From contig JBBQWZ010000034.1 in assembly GCA_038210135.1 (NCBI GenBank), positions 12,343 to 76,342 on the forward strand: a DNA stretch of 64,000 nt. Direction: 5' to 3'. This document shows, piece by piece, positions 40,284 through 50,943 of the stretch. Under the pieces are notes generated by a model. That model worked only from the letters and a program-made list of their open reading frames with translations. It was not told where the DNA came from and ran no database searches. The translations under genes and the position numbers were made by a program. Positions within the stretch are counted from its first letter, which is position 1. Each line of letters opens with the position of its first letter. Origin of the DNA: JBBQWZ01 sp038210135. GTDB lineage: Bacteria > Acidobacteriota > Terriglobia > Bryobacterales > Bryobacteraceae.

Positions 40284-43200
40284 TTACTTCGGGAAAGGCG
40301 TGGACGATTTTCCGGTGCAGTACCAGTAGCCGCCTAACGCGGTCTGCCAGGTGCAGGCGTAGCCGATGACGCGGACGGCGGAATTCGCAGCTTGGACTCC
40401 CCAATCGTTTTGGACGGTTCCAAAGCTGCTGAGGAAGTTGTTTCGGCCGGCGGGCACGTTCACCGAGATGGAGGGCGACTGGCTGCCTGGGGCGAACACC
40501 TTGACAGTGACGTCGTCGGCGCCGTTATTGAAATAGGCCACGCGGCCGCTGCGAGTGGCGTCAGGCGCGAGTACGGCCATGGTGACGTCGGTTCTCGCGG
40601 TGGCTCCGCCAATTTTGAGGACGACGGGGACGGCATCGCCGGGGTCGACGTCGAGGGGGACTCCGGCGTTTATCTGAAGGACGCCGGCGACTTCGAGCGG
40701 AGCGGTGCCGGCGTAATAGATGGGCGCGGCCTTGCCGCCGATGGTAAGAGAGACGTCGGCGATAGGTTTCGGGAAGACGGTGTCGGCGAATTTTCCGTCG
40801 ACTCCGGGAGGATTGGTTTGGCCTTCTCCGGTTCCGAAGAAAACCACGATACTGCCGCGGGGGGCCGGGATGGCGGCCGAGTTAAACAAGTTGTCCTGAT
40901 TGAGCATGGCGGCCTGGCCCGGTCCGTAGAGCGCGGTGAACAGGCCGGGGGCGGCGGCAACGACGGGCACGGTGACTGCGGCTGAGGCCTGTCCACTGTA
41001 CTCGACGGTGACCTTGGTGCTCGATTGGCCGGCGATGCCGTAGGGTACGATCGCACTCACCTGTCCTGACGACGCATAGTAGACGGGGGCCGGCTTGCCA
41101 TCGAACAAGACGCGGGTTCCGGCGAGCGTGTTCGCGAACAATCCGTCGCCGACGCGTGCGTTGACGACGATATCTTTGGGGCCGAGAGAGTTTCCCTTGA
41201 TGACAATGAATTCGCCGGGGGCGACTCCGGTACCAGGCAGGTTGGTGGCGGCGTTGAGGACTCCGCCGGTGATGGCGGTGGGCGGAGGCGCGACGGTTAC
41301 GGTTGCTGTGACGGTACGGGTGGGATCAGCGAAGGGCGATGCGGCGATCGTGACGGTGACGGGGGAGTCGACATAAGCGGGCGAGGTGTAGACGCCGGAT
41401 GTCGAAATGGTTCCGATGGCCGGAGAGAGGGTCCAGCGGACGGCGGTGTTTTGGACTCCAGTTACAGTGGCGGTGAAAGCCTGGGTCGTGCCGCCGGCGG
41501 AGATCTTCGCGGTGGCGGGAGAGATGGTGGTGGCTGGGTCGGGCTGGCCCATGACCATGGTGACGGTGGTGTTGCCGCCATCCTGCGCGGTGTTTCCGGT
41601 CGCGCTGAATTCGATGAAGTAGACGCCGTTGGCTTTGACGGGCACACGGACAAGCGCTTCGATATTGCCGATCGTGTCGCGCGGCACGACGGCGCAGCGA
41701 AGTTCGGTGGATGGTGCTTCGGCGGCGTAGGCGGTGACGACGAGTCCCGAATTTCCGAACCCGTCGAAGCGGCGCGCGAGGGCGCGGATCTCGAGCACGC
41801 CCGCGGTCTGCGTGCGGACCTGGAACCATTCGGTCTTGAAATCGCTCGAGCCGGTGCAGGAGTGAACGGGGTCGGTGGCGGCGGATGTGAACTTGCGGGT
41901 GTCGACGATCGAAATGATTGGGACATTGAGCACGAGCGCGGTGGCGGCGTCGTCCCAGGCGCCGGTGAGACTGAACCCGCCTTGCGAGATTGAGATGGCT
42001 TGGCCGGCGACGGTAATCGAATCGGTTCGCACGCCGGGATTAGTGCTTGGCGGAACCACGACGAAGGCCGAGCCGGAACCCACTCCGCGGGCGGGCGCTT
42101 GGAAGGCGGCGAAGCCGGACGAGGCGGGGATGGCCATCCAGGCGCATCCGGGTTGGGTGGTGACGGTGACGGGAAAATATCCTCCTCCGCCCTCGGAGTT
42201 GATGGTGGACGGAGATACGGCGTAGGAACAGGTCGCGGCGTTCGAACCGGGCAACGGAACCTTCCATGCGCCGCGGCCAAAGGTGAATGCAGCCAGCCAC
42301 GAGGCGTCGGACCCGGGCTGATCGAAAGCGAGATCCTCAAGAATGGCGTTGACGAATCCGTTGGGATCGCGGGCCCAGGTGGCGCCGGCATCGGTGGAAA
42401 CGAACAGGCCGAGATCGGAGCCGAGGTAGAGGTTCGAGGGATTCCTGGGATCGATGAGCAGGCGCCAGGCGGGCGTGTCGGGAAGTGACGCGGCGCCCGA
42501 ACCGTCGAGTCCGGACCAGGTGAGGCCGCCGTCGAAGCTGCGGTAGACATGCGAGTCGGCGGGGGTGAACTTGCCGGATCCGTAAGTCACGTAAACGAGC
42601 AGCGGATTCACGGGATCGAACGCGATGCTGCCGACGAAGCCGCGGCGCGGCAGGGAAGAAGGCCAGGCGGTGGTACCGTCGCCGGTGGTCGCGGTGGTGC
42701 CGCGATAGACGCTGCCGCCGTAGGTTCCGAATAGGACGAGATTTGAATCGAAGGGCGAAACGGCGATGGCGGTGATGCCGCTGTTCTTTTCGGGGATTGG
42801 GGCGGCCGAGGTCCAATTGTTTCCCGAGTCGGCGGTTCTCCAGAGATTGGTGGAGCCGCCGAAGTAAAGGCGGCGGCCGTCGTGGGGATCCATGGCGACG
42901 AAGGAGATGAACGGAACGCTTTGTGAGTCCTCCGTGATTCCCCTGGTAGCGGCGACGAAGTTGCGGCCGCCGTCGTTCGAGCGCGAGAGCGTGAGATATT
43001 GGCTCGACGCAAAGATGGTGTTGGCGTCGGCGGGATCGATGGCGGTGGCGGCGCCGTCGCCGCCTTTGATCGACGCCCAGCCGTTGCGGCCTTTGGAATC
43101 GGCTCCGCGGGGCGTGCCGTTGTCCTGGGTTCCACCAAAATAGGAGAGTCCGCCGGGATAGAGTGAGCCGTGATAGAACTGCGTCGCGCCGTAGGAGTTG

Positions 43201-44726
43201 TTGAGGTTGGTCCACTTTACTTGATTGACGGTGAAGTACTCGGGCGAACAGGCTCCGCGGAGGCCGCCGGATACCGCCGCGCGGGCGTTGTCGGTGCGGA
43301 AGAGGCCGCCGTCGTTGCCGATGAAGAATTGCTGATTGGCGACGCCGTCGAATTTCGGATGAAAGGTGAAGATGTGGTTGTCGGGATGGATTTCGGCGGC
43401 ATAGCCCCAGTTGGCTCCGCCGTCGTCGGAGCGGAAGACCTGAATGCCGCCGGCCCAGACGCGGTTGGGGTCGAGAGGATCGACGGCGATGATGTTGTCG
43501 TAGCCGCCCTGGCCGCGGTAGGTGGCGGCGGCACCGCCGCAGACGGCGGTGGTGAGCGAGAACACGTCGCTGAGGAGAGCAGTGTTTAACGGGTTCTTGT
43601 CGGTGTTGGCGACTTGCGTGGTCCAGGTGCCGGGGTCGCCGTTCGAGGTGGAGCGAAAAACCGCCAACAGCCCATTGCTGTAGTTAGGGTCTCCGCCAAA
43701 GCTGGTTGCGAGGGCGTAAATGGTCGCTTGCTTGGAGGGCGCGAGGGCGAGCGTGGTGCGGCGCATGTGAGCGGCGGTGTGAACTTGCACAAAGGTTCCG
43801 GCTCCGGCGGCGTCGGTGTTGCGCCAGATGCCGTAGTCGTCCGTGAATATCTTGCCGCTGCAGGCCGCAAAAAGGATGTCCGTCGCGCCGTCCGTGCGGA
43901 TGACCAGGTCGCCGCAGCCTTGGTTCACTTGCGCTTCACTGAGAATCTGCGTCCAGGTGATACCGGCGTCGGGACTCGTAAAGATGCCGTTGGCGGTGGC
44001 GGCGTAGAGGCGTTTTGAATTGGTGGGGCTGATGACGATTTTGTTGGTGTAGACGAAGCGGAAATTGTTCGACGTGAAGGTGAGCGGGGTCCACGAGGTT
44101 CCGCCGTCGGTGGTTTTGAAGATTCCTTGCCCTTGCCAACCTTGAAAAAATTCGCCGGTTCCCACGTAGAGGGTGTTTGGGTCGGTGGGATCCATCGTGA
44201 TCGCGCCGATGTTGACGATGGATTGGGAATCGGTGAGGACGTTCCAGTTGAGGCCGGCGTCGGTGGTTTTCCAGACGCCGCCGGTGACGGCGCCGGCATA
44301 CATTATGCTTGGATTTTGCGGGTTGATGACGAGGCTGCGGGTGCGTCCGCCGATGTTGCCGGGCCCCAAATAGGTCCAGGAGCGGCCTCCGATGTCGTTG
44401 GGATTGGGCGCCTCGCCCGGCAGGGTAGGCGACGGAATGCGGAGCGTCGCGCCGTCGGCAAGCGAGATTTGGGGCATGCGGGCGGCGTGCTCGATGGCTG
44501 TACGCTGACGGTCCGCGGGGAGTTCGGTTTCGCCGGGAAGGACGCGGCGCTTGAGGAACCAGTCGCGCGCGGCGTCGGCTCCGGAGTCGGGCGCTTCGGG
44601 CTCTTCGGCAGGTTTTGCGGCGGAGTCGGCGGGGGAGACGGAGCGGACGATGGGCGGCTTGGAGGTCCGCGCGCAGGAGGCCAGCGCGATGGTCAACAGC
44701 GCAAAAGGCATCAACTTTGTTTTCAT
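40284..44726 (-). CDS. Giant BNR-propeller lipoprotein with BACON, Ig-like and TIGR03437 domains
   Basis: 1480 residues from ATG 44726 (GGAGG 6 nt upstream). Lipobox LASC at about residue 17 implies lipid anchoring. About residues 95-830 are BNR/sortilin-type repeats (GGVWKTTDAGLNWNVL, GIFKTTDGGTSWTPL, HVYRSFDGGLTWSGL). A BACON-like Ig domain follows (INSEGGGGYFPVTVTTQPGC), then further beta domains, then TIGR03437 (GVLNAATNLPGTGVAPGEFI). It ends with an extra approximately 95-residue segment (VAYFNNGADDVTVKVFAPGS) beyond TIGR03437, unlike the other three proteins in the window. The function is probably surface binding or assembly; nothing catalytic was recognised. Confidence 0.9.
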   Translation of the reverse strand: MKTKLMPFALLTIALASCARTSKPPIVRSVSPADSAAKPAEEPEAPDSGADAARDWFLKRRVLPGETELPADRQRTAIEHAARMPQISLADGATLRIPSPTLPGEAPNPNDIGGRSWTYLGPGNIGGRTRSLVINPQNPSIMYAGAVTGGVWKTTDAGLNWNVLTDSQSIVNIGAITMDPTDPNTLYVGTGEFFQGWQGQGIFKTTDGGTSWTPLTFTSNNFRFVYTNKIVISPTNSKRLYAATANGIFTSPDAGITWTQILSEAQVNQGCGDLVIRTDGATDILFAACSGKIFTDDYGIWRNTDAAGAGTFVQVHTAAHMRRTTLALAPSKQATIYALATSFGGDPNYSNGLLAVFRSTSNGDPGTWTTQVANTDKNPLNTALLSDVFSLTTAVCGGAAATYRGQGGYDNIIAVDPLDPNRVWAGGIQVFRSDDGGANWGYAAEIHPDNHIFTFHPKFDGVANQQFFIGNDGGLFRTDNARAAVSGGLRGACSPEYFTVNQVKWTNLNNSYGATQFYHGSLYPGGLSYFGGTQDNGTPRGADSKGRNGWASIKGGDGAATAIDPADANTIFASSQYLTLSRSNDGGRNFVAATRGITEDSQSVPFISFVAMDPHDGRRLYFGGSTNLWRTADSGNNWTSAAPIPEKNSGITAIAVSPFDSNLVLFGTYGGSVYRGTTATTGDGTTAWPSSLPRRGFVGSIAFDPVNPLLVYVTYGSGKFTPADSHVYRSFDGGLTWSGLDGSGAASLPDTPAWRLLIDPRNPSNLYLGSDLGLFVSTDAGATWARDPNGFVNAILEDLAFDQPGSDASWLAAFTFGRGAWKVPLPGSNAATCSYAVSPSTINSEGGGGYFPVTVTTQPGCAWMAIPASSGFAAFQAPARGVGSGSAFVVVPPSTNPGVRTDSITVAGQAISISQGGFSLTGAWDDAATALVLNVPIISIVDTRKFTSAATDPVHSCTGSSDFKTEWFQVRTQTAGVLEIRALARRFDGFGNSGLVVTAYAAEAPSTELRCAVVPRDTIGNIEALVRVPVKANGVYFIEFSATGNTAQDGGNTTVTMVMGQPDPATTISPATAKISAGGTTQAFTATVTGVQNTAVRWTLSPAIGTISTSGVYTSPAYVDSPVTVTIAASPFADPTRTVTATVTVAPPPTAITGGVLNAATNLPGTGVAPGEFIVIKGNSLGPKDIVVNARVGDGLFANTLAGTRVLFDGKPAPVYYASSGQVSAIVPYGIAGQSSTKVTVEYSGQASAAVTVPVVAAAPGLFTALYGPGQAAMLNQDNLFNSAAIPAPRGSIVVFFGTGEGQTNPPGVDGKFADTVFPKPIADVSLTIGGKAAPIYYAGTAPLEVAGVLQINAGVPLDVDPGDAVPVVLKIGGATARTDVTMAVLAPDATRSGRVAYFNNGADDVTVKVFAPGSQSPSISVNVPAGRNNFLSSFGTVQNDWGVQAANSAVRVIGYACTWQTALGGYWYCTGKSSTPFPK

Positions 44727-45112
44727 CGGAATCCTCCAAATTGGCGGGGGCACCCTCGCGTGTCCAACCTATCGTATCGGAGTAGATGCGGAAAGCGGAG
44801 AAGGATTTCGACTACAATTCGCGTCGTCCAGAATGGCTGGCAACTGTTTTCGCTCCGTTCCTTTTCGGATGGGATTCGTGATCCGAACTTTCGCAGGCGA
44901 ACTGGCCAATCCAATCCATTGATTGGAGTTTGGATGAGCCCGCGAGCAACGCCCATTGGCTGCCAGCAAAACTCCATGCGGACCGTTAACAGCGAAGCCG
45001 TTTTGAGCGGCTGCGATATCGTGCGCAGTTCTCGGGTGCCGCGGTGTCGGATAATGAAGGCGTCTTACGATGATCGCCGGTGGTTTCGAAAACGGCGCTT
45101 TTCCTAACGTCT
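44727..45112. other. 386-bp intergenic region between divergent genes
   Basis: It separates the giant lipoprotein gene (minus) from the photolyase gene (plus). Except for the lipoprotein ribosome site at its left end I see no gene, repeat or clear promoter. Short open frames on both strands have no coding character. Confidence 0.5.
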
Positions 45113-46639
45113 ATGCCTGTTCGCGACCTTATCGTAATTCTTGGCGACCAACTCGACCGGGAGTCGCCGCTCTTCGAGAGCTTTGACTCCCGGCTGGACC
45201 GTATCTGGATGGCGGAGGTGCTTGAAGAGTCAACGCATGTCTGGAGCCACAAGGCGCGCATCGCCGTTTTCCTGGCCGGCATGCGTCATTTCCGCGACGA
45301 ACTCCGCACTCGAGGCTGGACCGTGGAGTATCGCGAAATCGATTCTCAGCCCACGACGCTTGCGAAGGAACTGAATCATACAATTGACCGACTCCGGCCA
45401 CAACGAGTGCGAGTTGTCGAGCCGGGCGACTTTCGCGTGGCACAGGCGTTGCGGGAGGTGTATCCCGGCATCGACGTTGTTACAGATACCCACTTTCTCT
45501 GCGCGATTGAGGATTTTCGGCGTCATGCCGAGGGCAGGAAGCAACTCCGTATGGAGTTCTTCTATCGGGAAATGCGGCGCCGCTATCAGGTTTTGATGGA
45601 TGGTTCGACACCCGTGGGAGGGGAGTGGAACTACGATTCAGAAAATCGGGGAGCCTTTGGCAAGCGGGGACCAGGTCCCGTTCCCACACCCGCGTCCTTC
45701 GCGCCGGACAGGTTAACCCGCCAGGTCCTGACACAGGTGAACGAGATGTTCGCCGACCATCCGGGAACATTGAACCATTTTGATTGGCCGGTGACGCCGG
45801 TCCAAGCCGAAGAAGCCATGCAGGACTTCCTCGACAATCGGTTACCGGGCTTTGGGGAGTATCAGGATGCCATGTGGACCGGACAGCCGTTCCTTTATCA
45901 TTCGCGTCTATCGGTCGCCTTGAATCTGAAGCTGCTTCATCCGCGTCGCGTTGTGGCGGCGGCCGAGGAGCGGTATCGTAGCGGCAAGGCATCGCTCGCC
46001 TCAACGGAGGGATTCATCCGTCAGATTCTCGGCTGGCGGGAATACGTGCGTGGGATCTATTGGCTCTACATGCCGGGTTACGCGGAGAAGAATGAGCTGA
46101 ATGCGCATCATCCGTTGCCGCGATTCTACTGGACGGGGCAGACAGACATGCAGTGCCTCCGATCCGCCCTCGAACAGACTCTCGAGTACGGCTACGCGCA
46201 TCACATCCAAAGGCTGATGGTGACGGGTCTGTTTGCGTTGATGCTAGGTGTTGAGCCCCGGCAGATTCACGAGTGGTACCTGGCCGTGTACGTTGATGCG
46301 GTGGAATGGGTGGAATTGCCGAATACCCTTGGCATGTCTCAATTTGCTGATGGCGGCATCATGGCATCGAAGCCTTACGTTGCCACCGGCAAGTACATTC
46401 AGCGAATGAGCAACTATTGTGCTGGTTGCCGCTACGATCCAGCCGAATCCACGGGTGAAAATGCTTGCCCTTTCACGACGCTCTATTGGGACTTCCTGAT
46501 GCGGCACGAGGAGCGCCTGCGGGTAAATCAGCGCATGACCATGCAAATGCGCAACGTGGATAGGCTCAGTTCCCAAAAGAAAACTGCGATTCAGATGCAG
46601 GCGGATGAATTCCGAAAGGCCTTAGAGAACACCGCCTGA
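45113..46639 (+). CDS. FeS-cluster bacterial cryptochrome/photolyase (FeS-BCP, PhrB type)
   Basis: 508 residues. An N-terminal Rossmann antenna domain (LIVILGDQLDRESPLFESFD) precedes a helical FAD domain (YHSRLSVALNLKLLHPRRVV, LGWREYVRGIYWLYMPGY). Four cysteines, C348, C436, C439 and C452, fit the 4Fe-4S ligand spacing I recall for the Agrobacterium PhrB (6-4) photolyase. VEWVELPNTLGMSQFADGGI is the conserved family block. It repairs UV (6-4) photoproducts using blue light. ATG 45113 was chosen because homology starts there; an upstream ATG adds 11 unrelated residues. No ribosome site is visible. Confidence 0.9.
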   Translation: MPVRDLIVILGDQLDRESPLFESFDSRLDRIWMAEVLEESTHVWSHKARIAVFLAGMRHFRDELRTRGWTVEYREIDSQPTTLAKELNHTIDRLRPQRVRVVEPGDFRVAQALREVYPGIDVVTDTHFLCAIEDFRRHAEGRKQLRMEFFYREMRRRYQVLMDGSTPVGGEWNYDSENRGAFGKRGPGPVPTPASFAPDRLTRQVLTQVNEMFADHPGTLNHFDWPVTPVQAEEAMQDFLDNRLPGFGEYQDAMWTGQPFLYHSRLSVALNLKLLHPRRVVAAAEERYRSGKASLASTEGFIRQILGWREYVRGIYWLYMPGYAEKNELNAHHPLPRFYWTGQTDMQCLRSALEQTLEYGYAHHIQRLMVTGLFALMLGVEPRQIHEWYLAVYVDAVEWVELPNTLGMSQFADGGIMASKPYVATGKYIQRMSNYCAGCRYDPAESTGENACPFTTLYWDFLMRHEERLRVNQRMTMQMRNVDRLSSQKKTAIQMQADEFRKALENTA

Positions 46640-47002
46640 GATCTTACGGATCACACGAACAGAGCGTTCGTGTTGGCGGCTCCGATCGCGCGAACGCGCG
46701 CCGGCATGCTCATTCCTCCGCAGCGAATCGAGGGTGAACTTCTACGTAAAGGATAAGGGTCATATGCTGCTTTCGTAGCAGGAGTGACCGCAAATGGGGA
46801 CGAAGAGCCTGTAGCGAAAAGGAAATTAGTTCTGCTTCGAACCGCGACTCGATCTGTGCCCGTCGTATCGCGATGCGAGAGCGAATCGGACCACCCAAGC
46901 CACGCTGTCGTAGGCGGCACGAGGATTTGAGTAGCGACAATATCACTCTGCATTGCTGTGATCGTGTTAGCCTTAATTCAAACTACGGCTCGGACTTCTG
47001 CG
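46640..47002. other. 363-bp intergenic region upstream of the kinase gene
   Basis: No gene recognised. A minus-strand frame of 100 codons (46651-46953) has no ribosome site and no recognisable motif. The kinase start may be GTG 46958 or ATG 47003. Confidence 0.45.
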
Positions 47003-50000
47003 ATGGCTCCGCTTCCCACCAACATTGCGAAGTATCAAATCCGCGCTCAACTGGGTCATGGCGGGCAGGGCAAGGTGTACCTCGCGTACGACCCTGGCAT
47101 GAATCGTCAAGTGGCCATCAAAGTCCTCGCTTCCGATGGCGACCCGGAAATGTTGGCGCGTTTCCGCACCGAAGCAGGGACCACCGGCAATCTACGGCAC
47201 AAGAACATCGTCACTGTTTACGACTACGGCGAGACCGACGGAGTGCCGTACCTTGTGATGGAATTGCTCGAGGGTAAGAACCTCGAGGACATCATTGCCT
47301 CCCACGACCCGCTGAGCATGCTGGATCGAGTCCGAATCATGCAGCAGGTTGCCGAGGGCCTGCATTGCGCCCATCAGCATGCAGTCATTCATCGCGACGT
47401 CAAGACGAGCAACGTCATGCGCCTGGCGGATGGAACCGTAAAGATCATGGACTTCGGGATTGCGCGCGTGACGACCACTACGGTCACACGACGAACCCGG
47501 CACGGCTTCCTCATCGGCACGATGGCTTACATGTCACCCGAACAGCTTCGGGATGGAAAAGAGGCCGATGCACCGGCGGACATTTTCGCTTATGGAACCG
47601 TATTTTATGAACTCCTGACGGGAATTCATCCGTTCCGTGCGCCGGATTCCCACTCCACGATGTTCCGGATCATCAGTGTGGATCCGCCGCCGATCAAACA
47701 ATGGTCGCCGGAGTGTCCGGAGGCGCTTGAGCGGCTCGTGCTCCGCGCGATGGCGAAAGAACGCGACGTCCGATACCAGTCGCTTGAGGACGTGCTGCTG
47801 GATATCGAACCGATTCTTTTGGAGCTCAAGCAGGAGCGGGCGAAAGAAGTTCTTAAGGAAGTCCCGCCACTGATTCAAGCTAACCAATTTGAATCCGCCA
47901 ACGCCAAGATTCGCGAAGTTCTCGATCTCGATCCGCGAAACGCGGAAGCGCGTCAAGCTCGAGAGCTCCTGCAGCGGCAAACTCAGGAACGGCACCTCAG
48001 CTCGAAACTCGAATCGTTGATGCGGGAGGGCGACGCGAAGTTTTCTGAACGCCAGTTTTCAGAATCTCAGCGATCTTTTGAGCAAGCTCTCCGCCTTCGC
48101 AAGGACGATCCAGCACTCCGCGAAAAGTTGAACAAAGCGATATCGGCAGCGGAAGCGGATCGAAACGCGACGCTGTTAGTAGAGGAAGCGGAAAGGCATA
48201 GCGCATCCGGAAATCTGGCCAAGGCTCTTGAAAGAGTGACATTGGCCTCGTCCATCGATCCCGCTCACACGACAGCGAACCTGCTGAAGACGCAGCTTCA
48301 GGCAAAACTCGCCACTCAGGGGTTTGAACACGACTACGAGAACCGTCTTCTCCGGGCGAACACGCTCAAAGCGAATCAGCAGTACGAACTGGCACTCGAC
48401 CAATTGGCTGGCTTGCAAACGCATTTCCGCGAGCGGGACGAGGTTCAACAGTTGAAGTCTCGGATCGAGGCCGCGCATAGCAAAGCCGCGGCCGAAATCG
48501 AAGAGACGAAACAGGCTAATCAGTTTCGACTGGGCCTGGAGCGAGCTCGACAGGCGGTCGCGTCCAGTCAGATCATTCAAGCCAGACATCTATTGGCCTC
48601 GATGGAAACCAGCTTTGGCGGCGTGGCGAACGCGGCAGCTTTATTAGCCGACCTTCGCGAGGCGCTTAAAGCCAAAGAGCTCGCGGAAAAACTTAATACC
48701 TATCGCCGCTTGGCTCGAGAAGCCATCGAGCAACGCCGTTTTGCCGACGCCGCCGATCTGGCAAATTCGGGGTTGTTGGAGTTTAGCGAGGATCCGGTTC
48801 TTCGCGAGATCGCGAGCACGGCGCGAGAGGAGGCGAGAAAGAAAAAGCTCGCCGATGAAATCGAAAAGGCCATCGAGGCGGGGCGTCGGCTTCACGAGGA
48901 GGGCCGATCGCAAGACGCTCTGGATTTGGTTACCGACGCGCAAGAAAAACTTGGGCCGAGTGACGGCCTTCGCGAACTGAAGCGGAAACTACAAGCCGAC
49001 CTTGATTCCGCGGCGGAAAGGGCAGCCGTCGATCAGTTGTTGGATGAGCTTCAGGCTCTAATCTTGCAAGATTCAACTCAGGCAGTCGCGAGGTTGGCTG
49101 CGGCTGCTCTGAAACGTCCAACCGAGCTGCGCTTCAAAACTCTATTGGATGAAGCGCGTCGGGAGGAACAGCGAAAGAAAGAACGTTCGCATGTGGACGA
49201 GGCGATTTCGAGGATCGACTCGTTCGAAGCGTCGCGAAAATGGGAGGACGGCATTTCGCTCGCCGAGCGAGTTCTTAAGGTTTACCCCGGCAATGCGGAT
49301 TTGAGTGAAAGACTTCGACGGGTTAGAGAAGCTCAAAAGCTGGACCAGGAACAATGGAGAGAAAAGACCAAGCGAATCCTCTCGAACGTCCGGTTGAGCC
49401 TGGGCCGCGGTGAGCTCGACGAAGCAGCGCGAGTTCTGGAAGAAAGCCGGGCGCATTTTTCGAACGAACCGGACTGGCAAGCGGCCGCGCAGGAGCTTGG
49501 GGAGCGGAAAAACTACTTCGAAACGACGAGACGCGCACAGACTCTCCGCCTGCAGGGAGCATACGGCGAAGCGGAAACGCTCTTGCTTGATCTGAAAACG
49601 AAGTCGGGACTCGACGCGCCGGGACTCGCATTGCTGCAAGAGATTGGGGAGGAGCGGGTTCAAAAGCGCATCGACAGCGCCGCTCAGTTTTCGCTGTCCG
49701 GGGATCATGCAAAAGCAATCGAATTGCTTTCTGATCTGGATGGCTCAATTCCTGCAACCTTGAGGAATCGTGTTCAGGAAGCGCTCAACGGTGCGAAGAA
49801 AGCTCTGGAAATGTTGGAAGCCGATCGGCTTCAACTTGCGGAACTGGAGCGAAACAAAGAGAAGCGCAATCCGTCGAGCATCATCGCTTCCGCGACTCAG
49901 ATTTTCGACCGCGGGAACGCCGTAACCGAAGCCGGGGCACTGCGAAATTGGGCGCAACAACAACTCGAAAAACAGACGCAGGAAGCCGAAGCCGCCGCTG

Positions 50001-50938
50001 CGCGACAGCGAGAAGAGGCGGAAAGAAGGAGAGCGGTCGAAGCGAAAACCCAACCGATCCCTGGCGTCGCAAGTCCAGGGATGCGGCGCGGCGCGCAAGC
50101 GAAGCGGAGGCCTTGGGCACTTTGGTCGTTGGGGGCCTTCGTGTGCGTTGCCTTCCTTGCTGGCGGCGCGCTATTTTTTCGGAAGCCGGAAGTTGACCGA
50201 ACCACTGTTGAGCCGCAGGTTCCGCAGGCGCTCTCGATGATGCCTGCCAAGCTTGCCAACTTCACCGTAAGCGAATCGGTGGCGATCAAATGGACCGCGA
50301 AGGGCGGAACTCCGCCGTATCGATGGTCGGTGGAATCGGGGCGGCTGCCGCAAGGGCTTCGTCTTGACTCCGCGACCGGGTCCCTAGACGGCGTCGTGCG
50401 GGAACCTGGAAGGTTCGACTTCGTGATCCGAGTGACTGACCGCAGCGACGTCCACCAGGACCAGCAGCAAACGTTACAGATCTCGGAGCCCAGGCCTGAA
50501 TCCAGGGTGTCGTCCACCGACAAGCAAACCACGAAACCCATCCGCACCGTCGAAGACAAGACGAAGATCCAAAAGTCGACTACTACCGCGAGCCCCATTG
50601 TCGGTGTGCCTCCAGGCACCAATGAAACCAGCCCTGTCACGCCCGTCACCACCCCGCAGATCCGACCAGAGGATTACAACGGACCATCCACGGGAACCAT
50701 GGTTTGGCGCGGAGACGTGCCCGCCGGCGGGCTGATTCAGATCCGCCTGAATCAGCCGTCAACGGGTAACGTTTCACGTCGATTGCTGCCAGGAATTCCT
50801 GTCGGTGTCGCGGTATCGACGCCGGGCATTACGGTGGTCGAGCCTCCCTCGCAAGCCAATCAGTGGCTCGGAGTCACATTGAAAAATGATTCCGGAATGG
50901 CGATCCAATCGATTTCCCTCTCGTGGAAGAGAAATTAG
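47003..50938 (+). CDS. Receptor-type Ser/Thr protein kinase with very long coiled-coil/TPR-like stalk
   Basis: 1311 residues from ATG 47003 (GTG 46958 would add 15). Kinase domain about 10-275: glycine loop LGHGGQGKVY, VAIK lysine K40, HRD D132 (HRDVKTSN, RD class), DFG D150, Thr-rich activation loop (VTTTTVTRRTRHG), GTMAYMSPEQ. Residues about 280-1030 are Glu/Lys/Ala-rich helices with TPR-like periodicity. One membrane helix spans about 1038-1059 (WSLGAFVCVAFLAGGALFF), followed by about 250 residues outside, including a putative Ig domain (TPPYRWSVESGRLPQGLRLD). The architecture implies an envelope sensor signalling through phosphorylation. The pseudo-caspase gene follows within 25 bp. Confidence 0.92.
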   Translation: MAPLPTNIAKYQIRAQLGHGGQGKVYLAYDPGMNRQVAIKVLASDGDPEMLARFRTEAGTTGNLRHKNIVTVYDYGETDGVPYLVMELLEGKNLEDIIASHDPLSMLDRVRIMQQVAEGLHCAHQHAVIHRDVKTSNVMRLADGTVKIMDFGIARVTTTTVTRRTRHGFLIGTMAYMSPEQLRDGKEADAPADIFAYGTVFYELLTGIHPFRAPDSHSTMFRIISVDPPPIKQWSPECPEALERLVLRAMAKERDVRYQSLEDVLLDIEPILLELKQERAKEVLKEVPPLIQANQFESANAKIREVLDLDPRNAEARQARELLQRQTQERHLSSKLESLMREGDAKFSERQFSESQRSFEQALRLRKDDPALREKLNKAISAAEADRNATLLVEEAERHSASGNLAKALERVTLASSIDPAHTTANLLKTQLQAKLATQGFEHDYENRLLRANTLKANQQYELALDQLAGLQTHFRERDEVQQLKSRIEAAHSKAAAEIEETKQANQFRLGLERARQAVASSQIIQARHLLASMETSFGGVANAAALLADLREALKAKELAEKLNTYRRLAREAIEQRRFADAADLANSGLLEFSEDPVLREIASTAREEARKKKLADEIEKAIEAGRRLHEEGRSQDALDLVTDAQEKLGPSDGLRELKRKLQADLDSAAERAAVDQLLDELQALILQDSTQAVARLAAAALKRPTELRFKTLLDEARREEQRKKERSHVDEAISRIDSFEASRKWEDGISLAERVLKVYPGNADLSERLRRVREAQKLDQEQWREKTKRILSNVRLSLGRGELDEAARVLEESRAHFSNEPDWQAAAQELGERKNYFETTRRAQTLRLQGAYGEAETLLLDLKTKSGLDAPGLALLQEIGEERVQKRIDSAAQFSLSGDHAKAIELLSDLDGSIPATLRNRVQEALNGAKKALEMLEADRLQLAELERNKEKRNPSSIIASATQIFDRGNAVTEAGALRNWAQQQLEKQTQEAEAAAARQREEAERRRAVEAKTQPIPGVASPGMRRGAQAKRRPWALWSLGAFVCVAFLAGGALFFRKPEVDRTTVEPQVPQALSMMPAKLANFTVSESVAIKWTAKGGTPPYRWSVESGRLPQGLRLDSATGSLDGVVREPGRFDFVIRVTDRSDVHQDQQQTLQISEPRPESRVSSTDKQTTKPIRTVEDKTKIQKSTTTASPIVGVPPGTNETSPVTPVTTPQIRPEDYNGPSTGTMVWRGDVPAGGLIQIRLNQPSTGNVSRRLLPGIPVGVAVSTPGITVVEPPSQANQWLGVTLKNDSGMAIQSISLSWKRN

Positions 50939-50943
50939 TTCTG

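Noticed and set aside
46651..46953. 100-codon minus-strand frame upstream of the kinase
   Set aside because: No ribosome site and no recognisable motif; composition like other noncoding frames.
46822..50943. 13-bp identity GAAATTAGTTCTG before and after the kinase gene
   Set aside because: By rough count many 13-mer coincidences are expected in 64 kb; no other sign of an insertion.
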